DNA of 64,000 nt from Salinibacterium sp. M195 (GCF_019443965.1 NZ_CP040814.1:1178001-1242000), one strand, 5' to 3'; counted from the first letter of the stretch, positions 34,945-44,246 are shown. Translations and numbers: made by a program. Notes: generated from the sequence alone by a model not told the origin.

Positions 34945-35781
34945 CTAAACGGCGACTTGGCGCGATTCCGCGGCCTCACCGACCGTGACGGTGACGGGGA
35001 TGGCGTCGGCGGTGGCGGTGGCGCTAGCGGTGCTGGAGCTCGTGGCAGAACCGCCGCCGACTGGCGGTGCGGCGATCGCGTCGGCTGCCGGGCTCGGAGT
35101 AGTCATCACACCAGATTTGTCTGGTTCCTCGGCGACGTTGAAGCAATACCCGACGTTGCGCACCGTGCCGATGAGGGACTCGAGGTCGCCGAGTTTAGAT
35201 CGCAGCCGGCGCACGTGCACATCTACCGTGCGGGTGCCGCCAAAGTAGTCGTAACCCCACACCTCACTGAGCAGTTGTTCGCGAGTGAAGACATGAGACG
35301 GGTGTGATGCCAGAAAGCGCAACAGTTCGAACTCTTTGAAGGTCAGGTCGAGCGAACGGTCCTTGGCCTTAGCCGAGTAGCTGGCTTCGTCAATAACGAT
35401 TCCGGATGCCCGAATCTTGGATGCCGAACTCTCACCTTCGCGACGTGCCATCGCTAGGCGGATGCGGGCATCCACTTCTGCGGGGCCGGCTCCGACAACC
35501 AACAGGTCATCGAGATGCCACTGACTGTTGACCGCGGCGATGCCCCCGTCGGTCACAACGACGAACAGCGGGCACGATAGCCCGCCAGTGTGGAGTACGT
35601 TGCACAAGCCTTTGGCTGCGGCAAGATTAGTGGTCGCGTCGACGATGATGAGGTCAGTGGTCGGTGCGACAACAAGGGTTGCAGGCGCTGCAACGACTAC
35701 TTCGACCGTATGACTGAGCAAACCCAGGGCGGGTAGTGGTTCAGCATCGGGCGCAGAGCTAAGCATCAAGATGTGTGCCAT
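34945..35781 (-). CDS. glnR: GlnR-like orphan OmpR-family regulator
   Basis: A 278-residue regulator. The receiver domain (residues 1-115) matches the GlnR pattern (LPALGLLSHTVEVV, DLIIVDAT, WHLDDLLVVGAGPAEVDARI), with Asp48 at the phosphoacceptor position but without the usual acidic pocket near the N-terminus, as in GlnR, which acts without a kinase. Residues about 125-220 are a winged helix (LTFKEFELLRFLASHPSHVF, TVDVHVRRLRSKLG). A Ser/Thr/Ala-rich tail of about 55 residues follows. ATG 35781 has GGGAGG before it. GlnR controls nitrogen genes and cross-talks with phosphate genes in other actinobacteria. Confidence 0.75.
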   Translation of the reverse strand: MAHILMLSSAPDAEPLPALGLLSHTVEVVVAAPATLVVAPTTDLIIVDATTNLAAAKGLCNVLHTGGLSCPLFVVVTDGGIAAVNSQWHLDDLLVVGAGPAEVDARIRLAMARREGESSASKIRASGIVIDEASYSAKAKDRSLDLTFKEFELLRFLASHPSHVFTREQLLSEVWGYDYFGGTRTVDVHVRRLRSKLGDLESLIGTVRNVGYCFNVAEEPDKSGVMTTPSPAADAIAAPPVGGGSATSSSTASATATADAIPVTVTVGEAAESRQVAV

Positions 35782-35875
35782 GTTTGGCCTCCCCACTGCG
35801 TGAAAGGTATTCTACCCGCCGCGCAGAGCCGCGGTGCACAGCCGCCATTCGATGTGATTTCGCTACGATAGGGAT

Positions 35876-36130
35876 ATGACTTGGCAAAAGTGGAGCGTTG
35901 TTCCCGTGTGGTTCCTGAGCCTTGTTGGCGTAATCATCATCGGGGCAGCGGCATCCGCTGACATGCGTGTTACCTGGTTGGCTATTACTCTGGCCGGCGC
36001 CGTTGTGTTAACTTTCGTGATTCAGATTGCTATCCAACGTAAAGAACGATTCGTGGCCCGCGCGACAGCAAGCATTGTTGGCGCTCTTGCCGTCGTTGCG
36101 GTAGCAACAGCAGTTTTCGCCATCATTTAG
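35876..36130 (+). CDS. Small two- to three-helix membrane protein
   Basis: An 84-residue, highly hydrophobic protein: predicted helices at about 10-28, 34-52 and 64-84, separated by short polar turns (MRVT, QRKERFVARAT). Function unknown. It is followed 33 bp later by another tiny membrane protein and then the nitrobindin-like gene, suggesting one transcript. Confidence 0.75.
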   Translation: MTWQKWSVVPVWFLSLVGVIIIGAAASADMRVTWLAITLAGAVVLTFVIQIAIQRKERFVARATASIVGALAVVAVATAVFAII

Positions 36131-36162
36131 TTCGCGCCTTCGTACTCAGCTAGGATTAGACC

Positions 36163-36273
36163 ATGCTTCTCGCACTTGAGCTCTTCTTCGTCGGCCTTCT
36201 CGGTCTCGCGACGCTGTCAATCGGCTACGTGTCGGTTGTCGTGGTCTACAACCTGTTTCGCGGCCAGCGCTAA
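36163..36273 (+). CDS. 36-residue single-pass membrane protein
   Basis: ATG 36163 is preceded by TAGGAT at 8 bp. The product is almost entirely one hydrophobic helix (LLALELFFVGLLGLATLSIG onwards) with a basic tail NLFRGQR, so the C-terminus is probably cytoplasmic. It ends 12 bp before the nitrobindin-like gene. Support: good start signal, membrane-like composition and tight spacing; homology untested. Confidence 0.6.
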   Translation: MLLALELFFVGLLGLATLSIGYVSVVVVYNLFRGQR

Positions 36274-36285
36274 CCGCGCCGAACT

Positions 36286-36882
36286 GTGATCGAGCTAGAC
36301 ACCTCCGGCCCCTCCGAACTCGCGCCACTTTCGTGGCTGATCGGCTTGTGGGAGGGCACTGGCATCGTCGATTACACGATTGGCGATGAGACTCGCAGCG
36401 TCGAGTTCGGTCAACGCGTCAGCTTCACTCACGATGGCCTGCCGCACCTTAACTACAACTCGTACACGTGGTTGCTCGATGACAGCAAGACGCCGCACGT
36501 TACCGAGACCGGATATTGGCGTCTTCGACGCCCGGCATCCGAGGGTGATCCCGGTCCCGGCCTGTTGCCCGCCTTCGGTGAGCGTCCGTACGGCACGGCA
36601 GACGAGGTCGAAAAGTTACGCACTGCTGACGGCGGATTCGAAATCGAAGTGTCGATCGTGCATCCCAGCGGAATCAGCGAGCTCTACATCGGCGAGGTGA
36701 AGGGGCCACGCATCGATCTGGCTACCGACGCGGTGATGCGCACTGAGAGCGCCAAGGATTACACGGCAGCAACAAGACTCTACGGATTAGTGGATGCCCA
36801 TCTGCTGTGGGCGTGGGATATCGCCGCCCTCGGCCAAGACCTTCGTACTCACGCGTCAGGACGGCTTGCTCGTGTCGAATAG
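36286..36882 (+). CDS. Nitrobindin-like heme-binding beta-barrel protein
   Basis: A 198-residue protein of the FABP-like/nitrobindin family (DUF1794), a heme beta-barrel linked to peroxynitrite isomerisation. The family motif GxWxGxG appears as GLWEGTG at about residues 26-32, with LSWLIG ahead of it. The expected proximal histidine near the C-terminus would be in VDAHLLWAWDI. The gene overlaps ygfZ by 11 bp. Confidence 0.85.
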   Translation: MIELDTSGPSELAPLSWLIGLWEGTGIVDYTIGDETRSVEFGQRVSFTHDGLPHLNYNSYTWLLDDSKTPHVTETGYWRLRRPASEGDPGPGLLPAFGERPYGTADEVEKLRTADGGFEIEVSIVHPSGISELYIGEVKGPRIDLATDAVMRTESAKDYTAATRLYGLVDAHLLWAWDIAALGQDLRTHASGRLARVE

Positions 36883-37939
36883 CACCTTTACTTCTCGGCC
36901 CGGCGCTGTCGGCAGCCCGCCGGAACACTACGGCAACCCATTCGGCGAGCAACGCACGTTGGCTGCGGGGGAGTCGATCGTTGAGCTGGCCGATCGCGCC
37001 GTTATTACGATCACTGGCCCCGACAGGCTGACATGGCTTGACTCGCTCACGACACAATCCCTCGCAGGCCTGAAGCCGGGCGAGAGCGCGGAGACGTTGC
37101 TGCTGAACCCCAACGGCCGAATCGAACATGCGATGCGGGTCATGGATGATTCTGAGGCGACGTGGCTACTCGTTGATGGTTCCGAGCGCGAAGCCCTTGC
37201 CAAGTGGCTCGACCGCATGCGCTTCATGCTTCGGGTTGAGATCGCCGATCGCAGCGACGATTTTTTGACACTCGGCAGCTTCGGCGATGTCAGTCTTCCA
37301 GCGGCCGTCTCGAACGATGTTCCGCTGGTGTGGAGCGACTCCTGGGCAAGCATCGCCCGTGGTGGTCACCAATATTCGCGAGCCGAACAGCATCCAGGCG
37401 CCAATTGGCGCTATCAAGAAACACTTGTGTCCATCGACGCTGACCTCAGCGACTATGCGGCCTCTGGATCGTTGGCGTTCGAAGCTCTGCGCATCGCTGC
37501 GTGGCGACCGCGCTTCAGTACCGAAGTCGATGACCGGAGTCTTCCGCACGAACTTGATTGGATGCGCTCCGCAGTGCACCTCAACAAGGGCTGCTACCGC
37601 GGCCAGGAGACGGTCGCCAAGGTGCACAACCTCGGGCATCCGCCTCGTCGTCTCGTCATGCTGCACCTCGACGGTTCAGAAGGCGCGCTCCCCGAACCTG
37701 GCGCAGACGTTAGCCTCGGCGAGAAAGTTGTTGGTTCCGTCACTGCCTCGGCACGTCACTTCGAACTCGGCCCCATCGCGCTCGCCGTAATCAAGCGCGG
37801 CGTAGATGCCGCTGAAACATTGTCTGTTGCTTCGGACATCGGCGAAATTGCTGCAGCCCAAGAAGTGATCGTGCCCACCGATGCTGGAGCCGAAGCGAAC
37901 GTGCCGCGCCTGCCGCGACTTGGCGCCGTCAAGCGCTAG
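36872..37939 (+). CDS. ygfZ: Folate-binding YgfZ-type protein (Fe-S cluster repair)
   Basis: A 355-residue GcvT-fold protein. The diagnostic YgfZ motif KGCYRGQE is present, with DRLTWLDSLTTQ near the N-terminus. These proteins use folate and support assembly or repair of certain Fe-S enzymes. GTG 36872 lies inside the end of the nitrobindin-like gene; earlier in-frame codons would read through that gene and are rejected. Confidence 0.9.
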   Translation: MSNSTFTSRPGAVGSPPEHYGNPFGEQRTLAAGESIVELADRAVITITGPDRLTWLDSLTTQSLAGLKPGESAETLLLNPNGRIEHAMRVMDDSEATWLLVDGSEREALAKWLDRMRFMLRVEIADRSDDFLTLGSFGDVSLPAAVSNDVPLVWSDSWASIARGGHQYSRAEQHPGANWRYQETLVSIDADLSDYAASGSLAFEALRIAAWRPRFSTEVDDRSLPHELDWMRSAVHLNKGCYRGQETVAKVHNLGHPPRRLVMLHLDGSEGALPEPGADVSLGEKVVGSVTASARHFELGPIALAVIKRGVDAAETLSVASDIGEIAAAQEVIVPTDAGAEANVPRLPRLGAVKR

Positions 37940-38024
37940 CGCCTGTACCCCGATCGCCGACTGCTTTCGCCGACGAGCACGTCACGCGCACGCGGTTGCC
38001 GCCCGTTCTCGGTACGCTTGAGAC

Positions 38025-38768
38025 ATGACTCACACCCTGATTTTGTTGCGCCACGGCAACTCCGAATGGAACCAGAAAAACCTCTTCACCGGCTGGGTGG
38101 ATGTTGGGCTCACCGATCAAGGCCGCGCCGAAGCCGCACGCGCTGGCGAAATGATTGCCGCTTTCGACAAGCAGCCTGATGTTCAGTACACCTCGCTGCT
38201 CAAGCGCGCAATCCACACCGCAAACATCGCTCTCGCCGGCGCAGACCTCGACTGGCTACCCGTCAAGCGTTCTTGGCGCCTCAACGAGCGCCACTACGGC
38301 GCGCTGCAGGGCAAAGACAAGGCCCAGACTCTTGAGGAGTTCGGCGAAGAGAAGTTCATGACCTGGCGTCGTAGCTTCGATGTGCCGCCGCCCGTATTGG
38401 GCGACGACGCTGAATACAGCCAGGTTCACGACCGCCGCTATGTTGGTATCGACGGCGAAATTCCGCGCACCGAAAGTCTCAAACTCGTCATCGACCGCAT
38501 GCTTCCCTACTGGGAATCTGACATCACGAAAGATCTCGCCGCTGGCAAGACAGTGTTGGTCACGGCCCATGGCAACTCGCTGCGTGCGCTCGTGAAGCAC
38601 CTTGATGGCATCTCGGATGACGCGATCGCCAGCCTCAACATTCCGACCGGAATTCCGTTGGTCTACGAGCTCGACGACAACTTCATGCCGATCAAGCCGG
38701 CCTACTACCTCGATCCAGAGGCAGCGGCAGCAGGAGCTGCCGCAGTAGCGTCTCAGGGCAAGAAGTAG
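38025..38768 (+). CDS. gpmA: 2,3-bisphosphoglycerate-dependent phosphoglycerate mutase
   Basis: A 247-residue glycolytic enzyme interconverting 3- and 2-phosphoglycerate. The catalytic histidine is in [10 protein letters not shown], followed by [15 protein letters not shown]; the second histidine is in [15 protein letters not shown]. Length is normal. A strong terminator follows at 38816-38853. Confidence 0.97.
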   Translation: MTHTLILLRHGNSEWNQKNLFTGWVDVGLTDQGRAEAARAGEMIAAFDKQPDVQYTSLLKRAIHTANIALAGADLDWLPVKRSWRLNERHYGALQGKDKAQTLEEFGEEKFMTWRRSFDVPPPVLGDDAEYSQVHDRRYVGIDGEIPRTESLKLVIDRMLPYWESDITKDLAAGKTVLVTAHGNSLRALVKHLDGISDDAIASLNIPTGIPLVYELDDNFMPIKPAYYLDPEAAAAGAAAVASQGKK

Positions 38769-38815
38769 CGCTGTATCGCTGTAGCGCCCTAGCGCTCGAT
38801 CGTTAGTTGACACGC

Positions 38816-38853
38816 AAGAAGCCCCGCGGAGAGAAATCTCGGCGGGGCTTCTT
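38816..38853. terminator. Terminator between gpmA and phoU
   Basis: Twelve-base arms AAGAAGCCCCGC/GCGGGGCTTCTT with an inner GAGA-GAAA-TCTC hairpin. Usable by both convergent transcripts. Confidence 0.88.
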
Positions 38854-38904
38854 CGCGTGATGGCAACTCTCTCGAGTCGCAATCACTCACAGCGTGAGAT
38901 CGCG

Positions 38905-39558
38905 TTAGTCGTCTGTCGGAACCCAGTCACCAGTCGCCAGGTACTGCACCTTCTTGGCGATCGAGACCGCATGGTCTGCGAAACGTTCGTGGTAACGCGA
39001 CGCCAGAGTGGCATCAACGGTATCGACCGCTGCACCCTTCCAGGTCTCGCCGAGCACCTTGTCGAACACGCTCAAGTGCAGCGCGTCGATCCTGTCGTCG
39101 TCATTGCGAATTTCTTCGGCAATGCGTACATCTTCGTGCTTGAGCAGCTCTACGAGCTTTTTAGCGACTGCTACGTCGAGTGCCCCGAGTTCGGCGAACG
39201 TGCCGCGCAGTGACTTCGGCACCACCTTGTCGGGGAACCGGTAACGAGCAAGCTGAGCGATGTGCTCAGCCATATCGCCCATGCGCTCGAGAGATGCACT
39301 GATGCGCAGAGCGCTCACTACAATTCGCAAGTCTCGAGCTACTGGTTGTTGACGAGCGAGGATGTTGATCGCCAATTCGTCGAGCTCTGCAGCCGCAACA
39401 TCAATTTCATCGTCATCTGCGATCACCGTTTCGGCGAGCGACACGTCTGAGTCGTTGAATGCTTTTGTGGCGTTCTCAATTGAGACCGCCACCAGGCTGG
39501 CAATTTCGACGAGGCGGTCTTGTACCTCGCGTAGTTCTTGTTGGAATACTTCGCGCAC
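38905..39558 (-). CDS. phoU: Phosphate signalling protein PhoU
   Basis: A 217-residue all-helical protein of two three-helix bundles, which couples Pst transport to the SenX3/RegX3 kinase pair. Metal-binding E/DxxxD motifs appear in IADDDEIDVAAAELDELA and RNDDDRIDALHLSVFD. GTG 39558 gives the normal N-terminus (VREVFQQELREVQ). It is divergent from senX3, with a PHO-box-like repeat in the shared 167-bp region. Confidence 0.95.
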   Translation of the reverse strand: MREVFQQELREVQDRLVEIASLVAVSIENATKAFNDSDVSLAETVIADDDEIDVAAAELDELAINILARQQPVARDLRIVVSALRISASLERMGDMAEHIAQLARYRFPDKVVPKSLRGTFAELGALDVAVAKKLVELLKHEDVRIAEEIRNDDDRIDALHLSVFDKVLGETWKGAAVDTVDATLASRYHERFADHAVSIAKKVQYLATGDWVPTDD

Positions 39559-39623
39559 GCTATCTACGTCCCTTCGATACGGGCATGACGAAGCCCGCAC
39601 GGCTTAGGCCACCCTGCCTGCGT

Positions 39624-39641
39624 CAGGTTAACAGCAGGTGT
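39624..39641 (-). promoter_or_regulatory. PHO box between phoU and senX3
   Basis: On the minus strand ACACCTG and TAACCTG start 11 bp apart (39641 and 39630), within CAACACCTGCT-GTTAACCTGAC, close in sequence to the pstS1 site. Orientation points to phoU; autoregulation of senX3-regX3 from the same region is possible. Confidence 0.6.
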
Positions 39642-39725
39642 TGGCGGCCTGAACTTTAGCTGAAGTGAGCACTCGTCGCGAACTTGCGGCAAGTGGATGC
39701 TCCAGATGTAACTAACCTAGTCGTT

Positions 39726-40880
39726 ATGGACTCTGCGTGGCTTATGCCGGCCGCCCTCGCTTTCGGGGTATTTCTTGGCGGTGGTATGTCCATCATCATT
39801 TATGCAGCGGCTAAGCGTGGCCAGCGCGCAGCTCACGTTGTCTCGTCTGCGGTACCGGACGGCGTTGATCAAGTCATCGATGCATTGGAATCCGCGGGAA
39901 TCGTGCTTGATCCTTCGAACAACATCATGAAGGCATCGCAGGCTGCGCTCACCTACGGTCTGGTGTGGAATCACGCGCTCGTGCATCCAGAACTCGTCGA
40001 GTTCGTCGACCAAGTGCGGCGTACTGGCGAACCGATCGCCCAAGAAGTGCACCTCTCTCGCGGTCCGTTCGGTGACGCAAATATTTATCTTTTCGTTCGG
40101 GTGGCACGCTTGGGCACGCGCTACGTTCTGCTGTTGGCCGAAGACCGCACTGAGTCATATCGACTCGAAAGCGTGCGGCGCGACTTCGTGGCGAATATCA
40201 GTCACGAACTCAAAACGCCGATTGGTGCCGTTGGGCTGCTTGCTGAGGCACTTGTCAGCGCCTCAGACGAGCCAGAACAAGTCACTCGCTTCGCTAAGCG
40301 GCTCACCAAGGAATCTCACCGGCTTGCCCGCATCACCCAAGAGATCATCGAACTCTCACGGCTACAGTCGGCTGACGGCCTCGCTGAGGCTGCTTCTGTA
40401 GATATCGACACTGTGCTTGCCGTCGCGATCGACCAAAACCGCGCTGTTGCCGATTTCAACCGCGTAACCCTCGTGCGTGGGGGAGAGACTGACCTCGAAG
40501 TTTTCGGAGACGAAACGCTCCTGGTGCTTGCCCTCGACAACCTCATCTCGAACGCGGTGCAGTATTCGCCAGAGAACACCCGGGTGGGCATTGGGGTTCG
40601 CCGCAAGGCGGGTGCCGTCGAGATTGCCGTTACCGATCAGGGGCTGGGAATTCCCGAAGACGAACTCGACCGTGTCTTTGAGCGCTTCTACCGCAGTGAC
40701 CCCGCGCGCAGTCGGCACACGGGAGGCAGCGGACTCGGCCTCAGCATTGCCAAACACGTTGTCCAGAACCACGGTGGCGACATCCGTGTGTGGTCGCAGG
40801 TGGGCCAAGGCTCAACGTTCACGATCAGATTGCCCGAAATCGACCACGACGTAGCAAAGTCAACTGGAGAAAAATCATGA
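39726..40880 (+). CDS. senX3: Sensor histidine kinase SenX3
   Basis: A 384-residue phosphate-responsive kinase. One N-terminal membrane segment (residues about 5-28) is followed by a PAS-like domain, the HisKA box with His160 (ANISHELKTPIGAV) and a HATPase domain (DNLISNAVQYSP, DQGLGIPEDELDRVFERF, GGSGLGLSIAKHVV). ATG 39726 is used. Only one clear transmembrane helix is seen. ATGA overlap with regX3. Its signal probably comes through PhoU/Pst. Confidence 0.95.
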   Translation: MDSAWLMPAALAFGVFLGGGMSIIIYAAAKRGQRAAHVVSSAVPDGVDQVIDALESAGIVLDPSNNIMKASQAALTYGLVWNHALVHPELVEFVDQVRRTGEPIAQEVHLSRGPFGDANIYLFVRVARLGTRYVLLLAEDRTESYRLESVRRDFVANISHELKTPIGAVGLLAEALVSASDEPEQVTRFAKRLTKESHRLARITQEIIELSRLQSADGLAEAASVDIDTVLAVAIDQNRAVADFNRVTLVRGGETDLEVFGDETLLVLALDNLISNAVQYSPENTRVGIGVRRKAGAVEIAVTDQGLGIPEDELDRVFERFYRSDPARSRHTGGSGLGLSIAKHVVQNHGGDIRVWSQVGQGSTFTIRLPEIDHDVAKSTGEKS

Positions 40881-41560
40881 CCCGAATCCTGATTGTCGAA
40901 GATGAGTCATCGCTCAGCGAGCCCTTGGCGTTTTTATTGGAGCGTGAAGGCTACGAGACGACAATTATGGAAGACGGCCTTGCTGGCCTTGCCGAGTTCG
41001 ATCGCAACGGTGCTGATGTACTGCTGCTCGACCTGATGTTGCCCGGTCTATCGGGCACTGAAGTGTGCCGGGAGATTCGCACACGCTCGAACGTTCCGAT
41101 CATTATGCTCACGGCAAAAGACAGCGAAGTGGACATCGTCGTCGGCCTTGAGCTTGGTGCGGATGACTACGTAACGAAGCCGTATTCCACTCGCGAGCTC
41201 TTGGCCCGCATCCGCGCGGTCTTGCGCCGTCGGGCTGACGATATCGACGAGCCCGACTCGGTACTCGAAGCCGGTGGAGTGCGTATGGACGTCGAACGTC
41301 ACACGGTGACGGTTGATGGCGCGAACGTGAGCATGCCGCTGAAAGAGTTCGAGCTCCTTGAACTGCTGTTGCGTAACGGTGGGCGTGTGCTTACTCGCGG
41401 CCAGCTCATCGATCGGGTGTGGGGTGCCGACTACTTTGGTGACACAAAGACTCTCGATGTGCACATCAAGCGCATCCGCTCGAAAATCGAAAAGACTCCA
41501 TCACAGCCCACGATGCTGGTTACCGTGCGTGGGCTCGGTTACCGCTTCGAAGATCTCTAG
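40877..41560 (+). CDS. regX3: Response regulator RegX3
   Basis: A 227-residue OmpR-family regulator, partner of SenX3. Asp52 (LLLLDLMLPG) is the phosphoacceptor, Thr79 and Lys101 (YVTKPYS) complete the switch, and the winged helix spans about 130-225 (LKEFELLELLLRNGGRVLTR, TLDVHIKRIRSKIE). It is the most likely protein to bind the 11-bp-spaced repeats upstream of the pstS genes, ppk and phoU. Confidence 0.96.
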   Translation: MTRILIVEDESSLSEPLAFLLEREGYETTIMEDGLAGLAEFDRNGADVLLLDLMLPGLSGTEVCREIRTRSNVPIIMLTAKDSEVDIVVGLELGADDYVTKPYSTRELLARIRAVLRRRADDIDEPDSVLEAGGVRMDVERHTVTVDGANVSMPLKEFELLELLLRNGGRVLTRGQLIDRVWGADYFGDTKTLDVHIKRIRSKIEKTPSQPTMLVTVRGLGYRFEDL

Positions 41561-41596
41561 CGCAGCCGCGGCCCTCGCCGACGCGCTTTGTCGAGG

Positions 41597-42106
41597 CTAT
41601 TCGCTGAGAGCGTTAGCGGGAGCGAGGTCGGCGTAGATTACGTTCTCACCGGAAATGACGGGCACGAGTAACTCTTTGCCGCTGTCATTGCCGTACTGGA
41701 AGTAGATCGGGAGCAGTTGCCCGGCGCTGACACCAGCATCGCTGATCAGGATGGTGTTGCCGTCGACCTCGGTGCCGTAGCTCTTGACTTCACTGCTCGG
41801 CACTGGCTTCGAGATGTCGACTCGTTCACCCTCGCTCGACTCATATTGCATCGTCAGGCTGCCGCTCGCGGAGCTTGTATTGACGATCGTGATCATCAAG
41901 CTAAGGCTTGAGTCATCGTCGCTACTGATGGCGAGAACGTTGAGGAGTTCAACGTCGCCAACGGTGGAGCTAATGCCGTCGCTCGGGTCGTACTTGTTGA
42001 GCGTTGCGGTCGGCGTCAGGAACGAACAACCGGCGGTGCCCACAAGGAGAGCGCCGGCAATGAGGGCGGAGGTTGCGGCGCGTGTCGCGCGAGTGCGTAC
42101 TGTCAC
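41597..42106 (-). CDS. LpqE-like lipoprotein
   Basis: A 169-residue secreted lipoprotein with lipobox TAGC (Cys27) after a basic, Ala/Thr-rich signal peptide. The mature part looks like a small beta-sandwich (LSLMITIVNTSSASGSL, QLLPIYFQYG). It is divergent from carD, the same arrangement as LpqE and CarD in mycobacteria, which supports the assignment. Function unknown; related copper-chaperone-like folds exist but metal ligands are not evident. Confidence 0.75.
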   Translation of the reverse strand: MTVRTRATRAATSALIAGALLVGTAGCSFLTPTATLNKYDPSDGISSTVGDVELLNVLAISSDDDSSLSLMITIVNTSSASGSLTMQYESSEGERVDISKPVPSSEVKSYGTEVDGNTILISDAGVSAGQLLPIYFQYGNDSGKELLVPVISGENVIYADLAPANALSE

Positions 42107-42171
42107 ACAGCCATACTATCGACAGCCGCGTTGGAGCGCTTAGTTAGGCAACCCTTACCATGCCTTTACTG

Positions 42172-42180
42172 TGGTAAACT
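42172..42180 (+). promoter_or_regulatory. Extended -10 promoter of carD
   Basis: TGGTAAACT (extended -10, TGnTAAACT) lies 27 bp before the carD ATG, with CGAGAGGACC as ribosome-binding site. No good -35 at 17 bp, as expected for an extended -10 promoter. Confidence 0.5.
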
Positions 42181-42207
42181 GGGTTTTCTTCGAGAGGACC
42201 ACTATTC

Positions 42208-42690
42208 ATGTTGTTTGAGGTCGGCGAGACTGTCGTTTATCCCCATCACGGTGCTGCAACTATCACTGAGGTGAAGAAGCGCACCATCAAGGGCGAAGAG
42301 AAGGTTTATCTCAAGCTCAACGTAACGCAGGGCGATCTTACGATCGAGGTTCCTGCCGAGAATGTTGATCTCGTTGGTGTGCGCGACGTAATCGGTCGCG
42401 AAGGCCTGGATGCAGTGTTCGAGGTGCTTCGCGCGCCGTTCACCGAAGAGCCGACCAACTGGTCGCGCCGGTACAAGGCCAACCTAGAGAAGCTCGCTTC
42501 TGGCGATGTAATCAAGGTTTCTGAAGTAGTTCGCGACTTGTGGCGTCGAGACCAAGACCGTGGCCTCTCTGCTGGAGAAAAGCGGATGCTCGCTAAGGCC
42601 CGCCAGATTCTTATTTCTGAGCTTGCTCTCGCCGAGAAGACTGACGAAGACAAGGCATCGCTCGTTCTTGACGAAGTGCTTGCTTCCTAA
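42208..42690 (+). CDS. carD: CarD family transcription regulator
   Basis: A 160-residue RNA-polymerase-binding protein that stabilises open complexes, notably at rRNA promoters. The N-terminal Tudor-like domain begins [20 protein letters not shown], and the C-terminal helical domain carries [15 protein letters not shown] and a conserved Trp ([19 protein letters not shown]). Followed 27 bp later by ispDF, the usual actinobacterial order. Confidence 0.97.
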   Translation: MLFEVGETVVYPHHGAATITEVKKRTIKGEEKVYLKLNVTQGDLTIEVPAENVDLVGVRDVIGREGLDAVFEVLRAPFTEEPTNWSRRYKANLEKLASGDVIKVSEVVRDLWRRDQDRGLSAGEKRMLAKARQILISELALAEKTDEDKASLVLDEVLAS

Positions 42691-42716
42691 CTTCTCCGGT
42701 ACTCGCTGTCTCGCGC

Positions 42717-43895
42717 ATGAGCACAACTATCGAACCCCGCGTTGCGGTCATCGTCGTGGGCGCTGGCAGCGGCACGCGTCTCGGGCATAAAGAGCCAAAA
42801 GCGTTCGTCCCGCTTGCGGGGCGCCCCAATCTCAGTCGAGCACTCGACGGCGTTTTTGGGATGGCGGAACCAGCGCAAATTATTGTCACGGTGCCGCGAT
42901 CGTTCGTTGATGTTGCCGAGCAACTGATTCGAGATGTTCCGGCACACGATGGTCGTACCGTCAGCGTCATTGTTGGCGGTTCAACGCGTCAAGACTCCGT
43001 TGTCGCTGCCCTGAAGCTGCTGCAGTCGACAGTCGAGATAGTGCTTGTGCACGACGCAGCTCGCCCGCTCACTCCGAGCGCCGTTTTCGATTCGGTAGTG
43101 GTCGAAGTGCGCAAATCTGGCGCCGGTGTTGTTCCGGGGCTTCCCGTCACCGACACCATCAAGCGCACTGATGGCAATGGCCAGATCATCGAGACCGTTG
43201 ATCGTTCAACGCTGACCGCAGTCCAAACTCCGCAGGGGTTCCCTCGCGCATTGCTGGTGGCCGCACACGAGGCCGCTCAAGAAGAGTTCACTGACGACGC
43301 CGCCGTTGTGGCGGCAGCCGGGCATCCGGTATCAATCATTGCTGGAGATCATTTGTCGTTCAAGATCACCACCGCGTGGGAGCTGCGCCGAGCCGAGCAG
43401 TTGTTCATGACGCCCACGGCTACGGACGTTCGCGTCGGAACCGGCACCGATGTGCATGCTTACGACGACACCAAGCCACTGTGGCTCGCGGGGCTGCACT
43501 GGCCAGACGAGGTCGGTCTCCGAGGTCACAGCGACGGAGATGTAGTCTCACACGCCATCTGCGACGCTCTGCTCGCCGCAGCGGGTCTTGGGGACCTCGG
43601 CAGCGTCTTCGGCACCAGCGACCCGAGGTTCGCTGCAGCGCATGGCGACGTCTTTTTGAGCGAAACGCTTCGATTACTTCAGGAAGCTGGATTCGAAGTC
43701 GCTAACGTTGCCGTGCAAATAGTGGGTAACCACCCGATTATTTCCCGTCGCCGGGTCGAAGCCGAAACTCTCCTGACGGGCATCCTCGGAGCGCCAGTCA
43801 GCGTTGCCGGCACGACCACTGACGCTTTAGGGTTCACCGGTCGCGGAGAAGGTATGGCAGCCATCGCTACCGCTCTCGTGCGCGCACGGTCGTAA
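42717..43895 (+). CDS. ispDF: Bifunctional IspD/IspF (MEP isoprenoid pathway)
   Basis: A 392-residue fusion. Residues about 1-230 are the cytidylyltransferase ([29 protein letters not shown]). Residues about 238-392 are the cyclodiphosphate synthase ([35 protein letters not shown]), with zinc ligands Asp/His in DVH. It performs the third and fifth steps of the MEP pathway. Fusion is intact and in frame. Confidence 0.96.
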   Translation: MSTTIEPRVAVIVVGAGSGTRLGHKEPKAFVPLAGRPNLSRALDGVFGMAEPAQIIVTVPRSFVDVAEQLIRDVPAHDGRTVSVIVGGSTRQDSVVAALKLLQSTVEIVLVHDAARPLTPSAVFDSVVVEVRKSGAGVVPGLPVTDTIKRTDGNGQIIETVDRSTLTAVQTPQGFPRALLVAAHEAAQEEFTDDAAVVAAAGHPVSIIAGDHLSFKITTAWELRRAEQLFMTPTATDVRVGTGTDVHAYDDTKPLWLAGLHWPDEVGLRGHSDGDVVSHAICDALLAAAGLGDLGSVFGTSDPRFAAAHGDVFLSETLRLLQEAGFEVANVAVQIVGNHPIISRRRVEAETLLTGILGAPVSVAGTTTDALGFTGRGEGMAAIATALVRARS

Positions 43896-43919
43896 ACACG
43901 CAATTCGAAAGGGCCCAGA

Positions 43920-44177
43920 ATGTCAGAACGCACCGCCATAGTCGCTTCCCCCGCCGGGCTGCATGCACGCCCAGCCGCCCTCTTTGCGGAGGCCGCGGGC
44001 AAGAGCGGCCTAAAGATCACCGTCGCGAAGGGTGACACTGTCGTGAATGCGGCGAGTATTCTCATGGTGCTTTCGCTCGGTGTCGCTCAGGGTGAGACAG
44101 TCACCCTCGCGTCAGACGACGACGGGGCCGATGCTGTACTTGACGAACTCGTCTCGCTACTCTCCTCGGCCGAATAA
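43920..44177 (+). CDS. ptsH: HPr phosphocarrier protein
   Basis: An 85-residue PTS carrier. The phosphorylated histidine is in SPAGLHARPAALF (His15 region) and a regulatory-type serine lies in NAASILMVLSLG. It accepts phosphate from enzyme I and passes it to EIIA proteins; neither is in this window. It lies 25 bp after ispDF, with AAAGGG as ribosome-binding site. Confidence 0.92.
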   Translation: MSERTAIVASPAGLHARPAALFAEAAGKSGLKITVAKGDTVVNAASILMVLSLGVAQGETVTLASDDDGADAVLDELVSLLSSAE

Positions 44178-44202
44178 CAGTTTCCCCGCGAGCACTCGGA
44201 GT

Positions 44203-44246
44203 GCAGTCAGCCCACGTTCAGCCCGCACTAAGCGAGCGCTGACTGC
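44203..44246 (+). terminator. Inverted repeat after ptsH
   Basis: GCAGTCAGC (44203-44211) and GCTGACTGC (44238-44246) can pair around a 26-base loop. No T-tract, so it is a weak terminator candidate. Confidence 0.4.
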
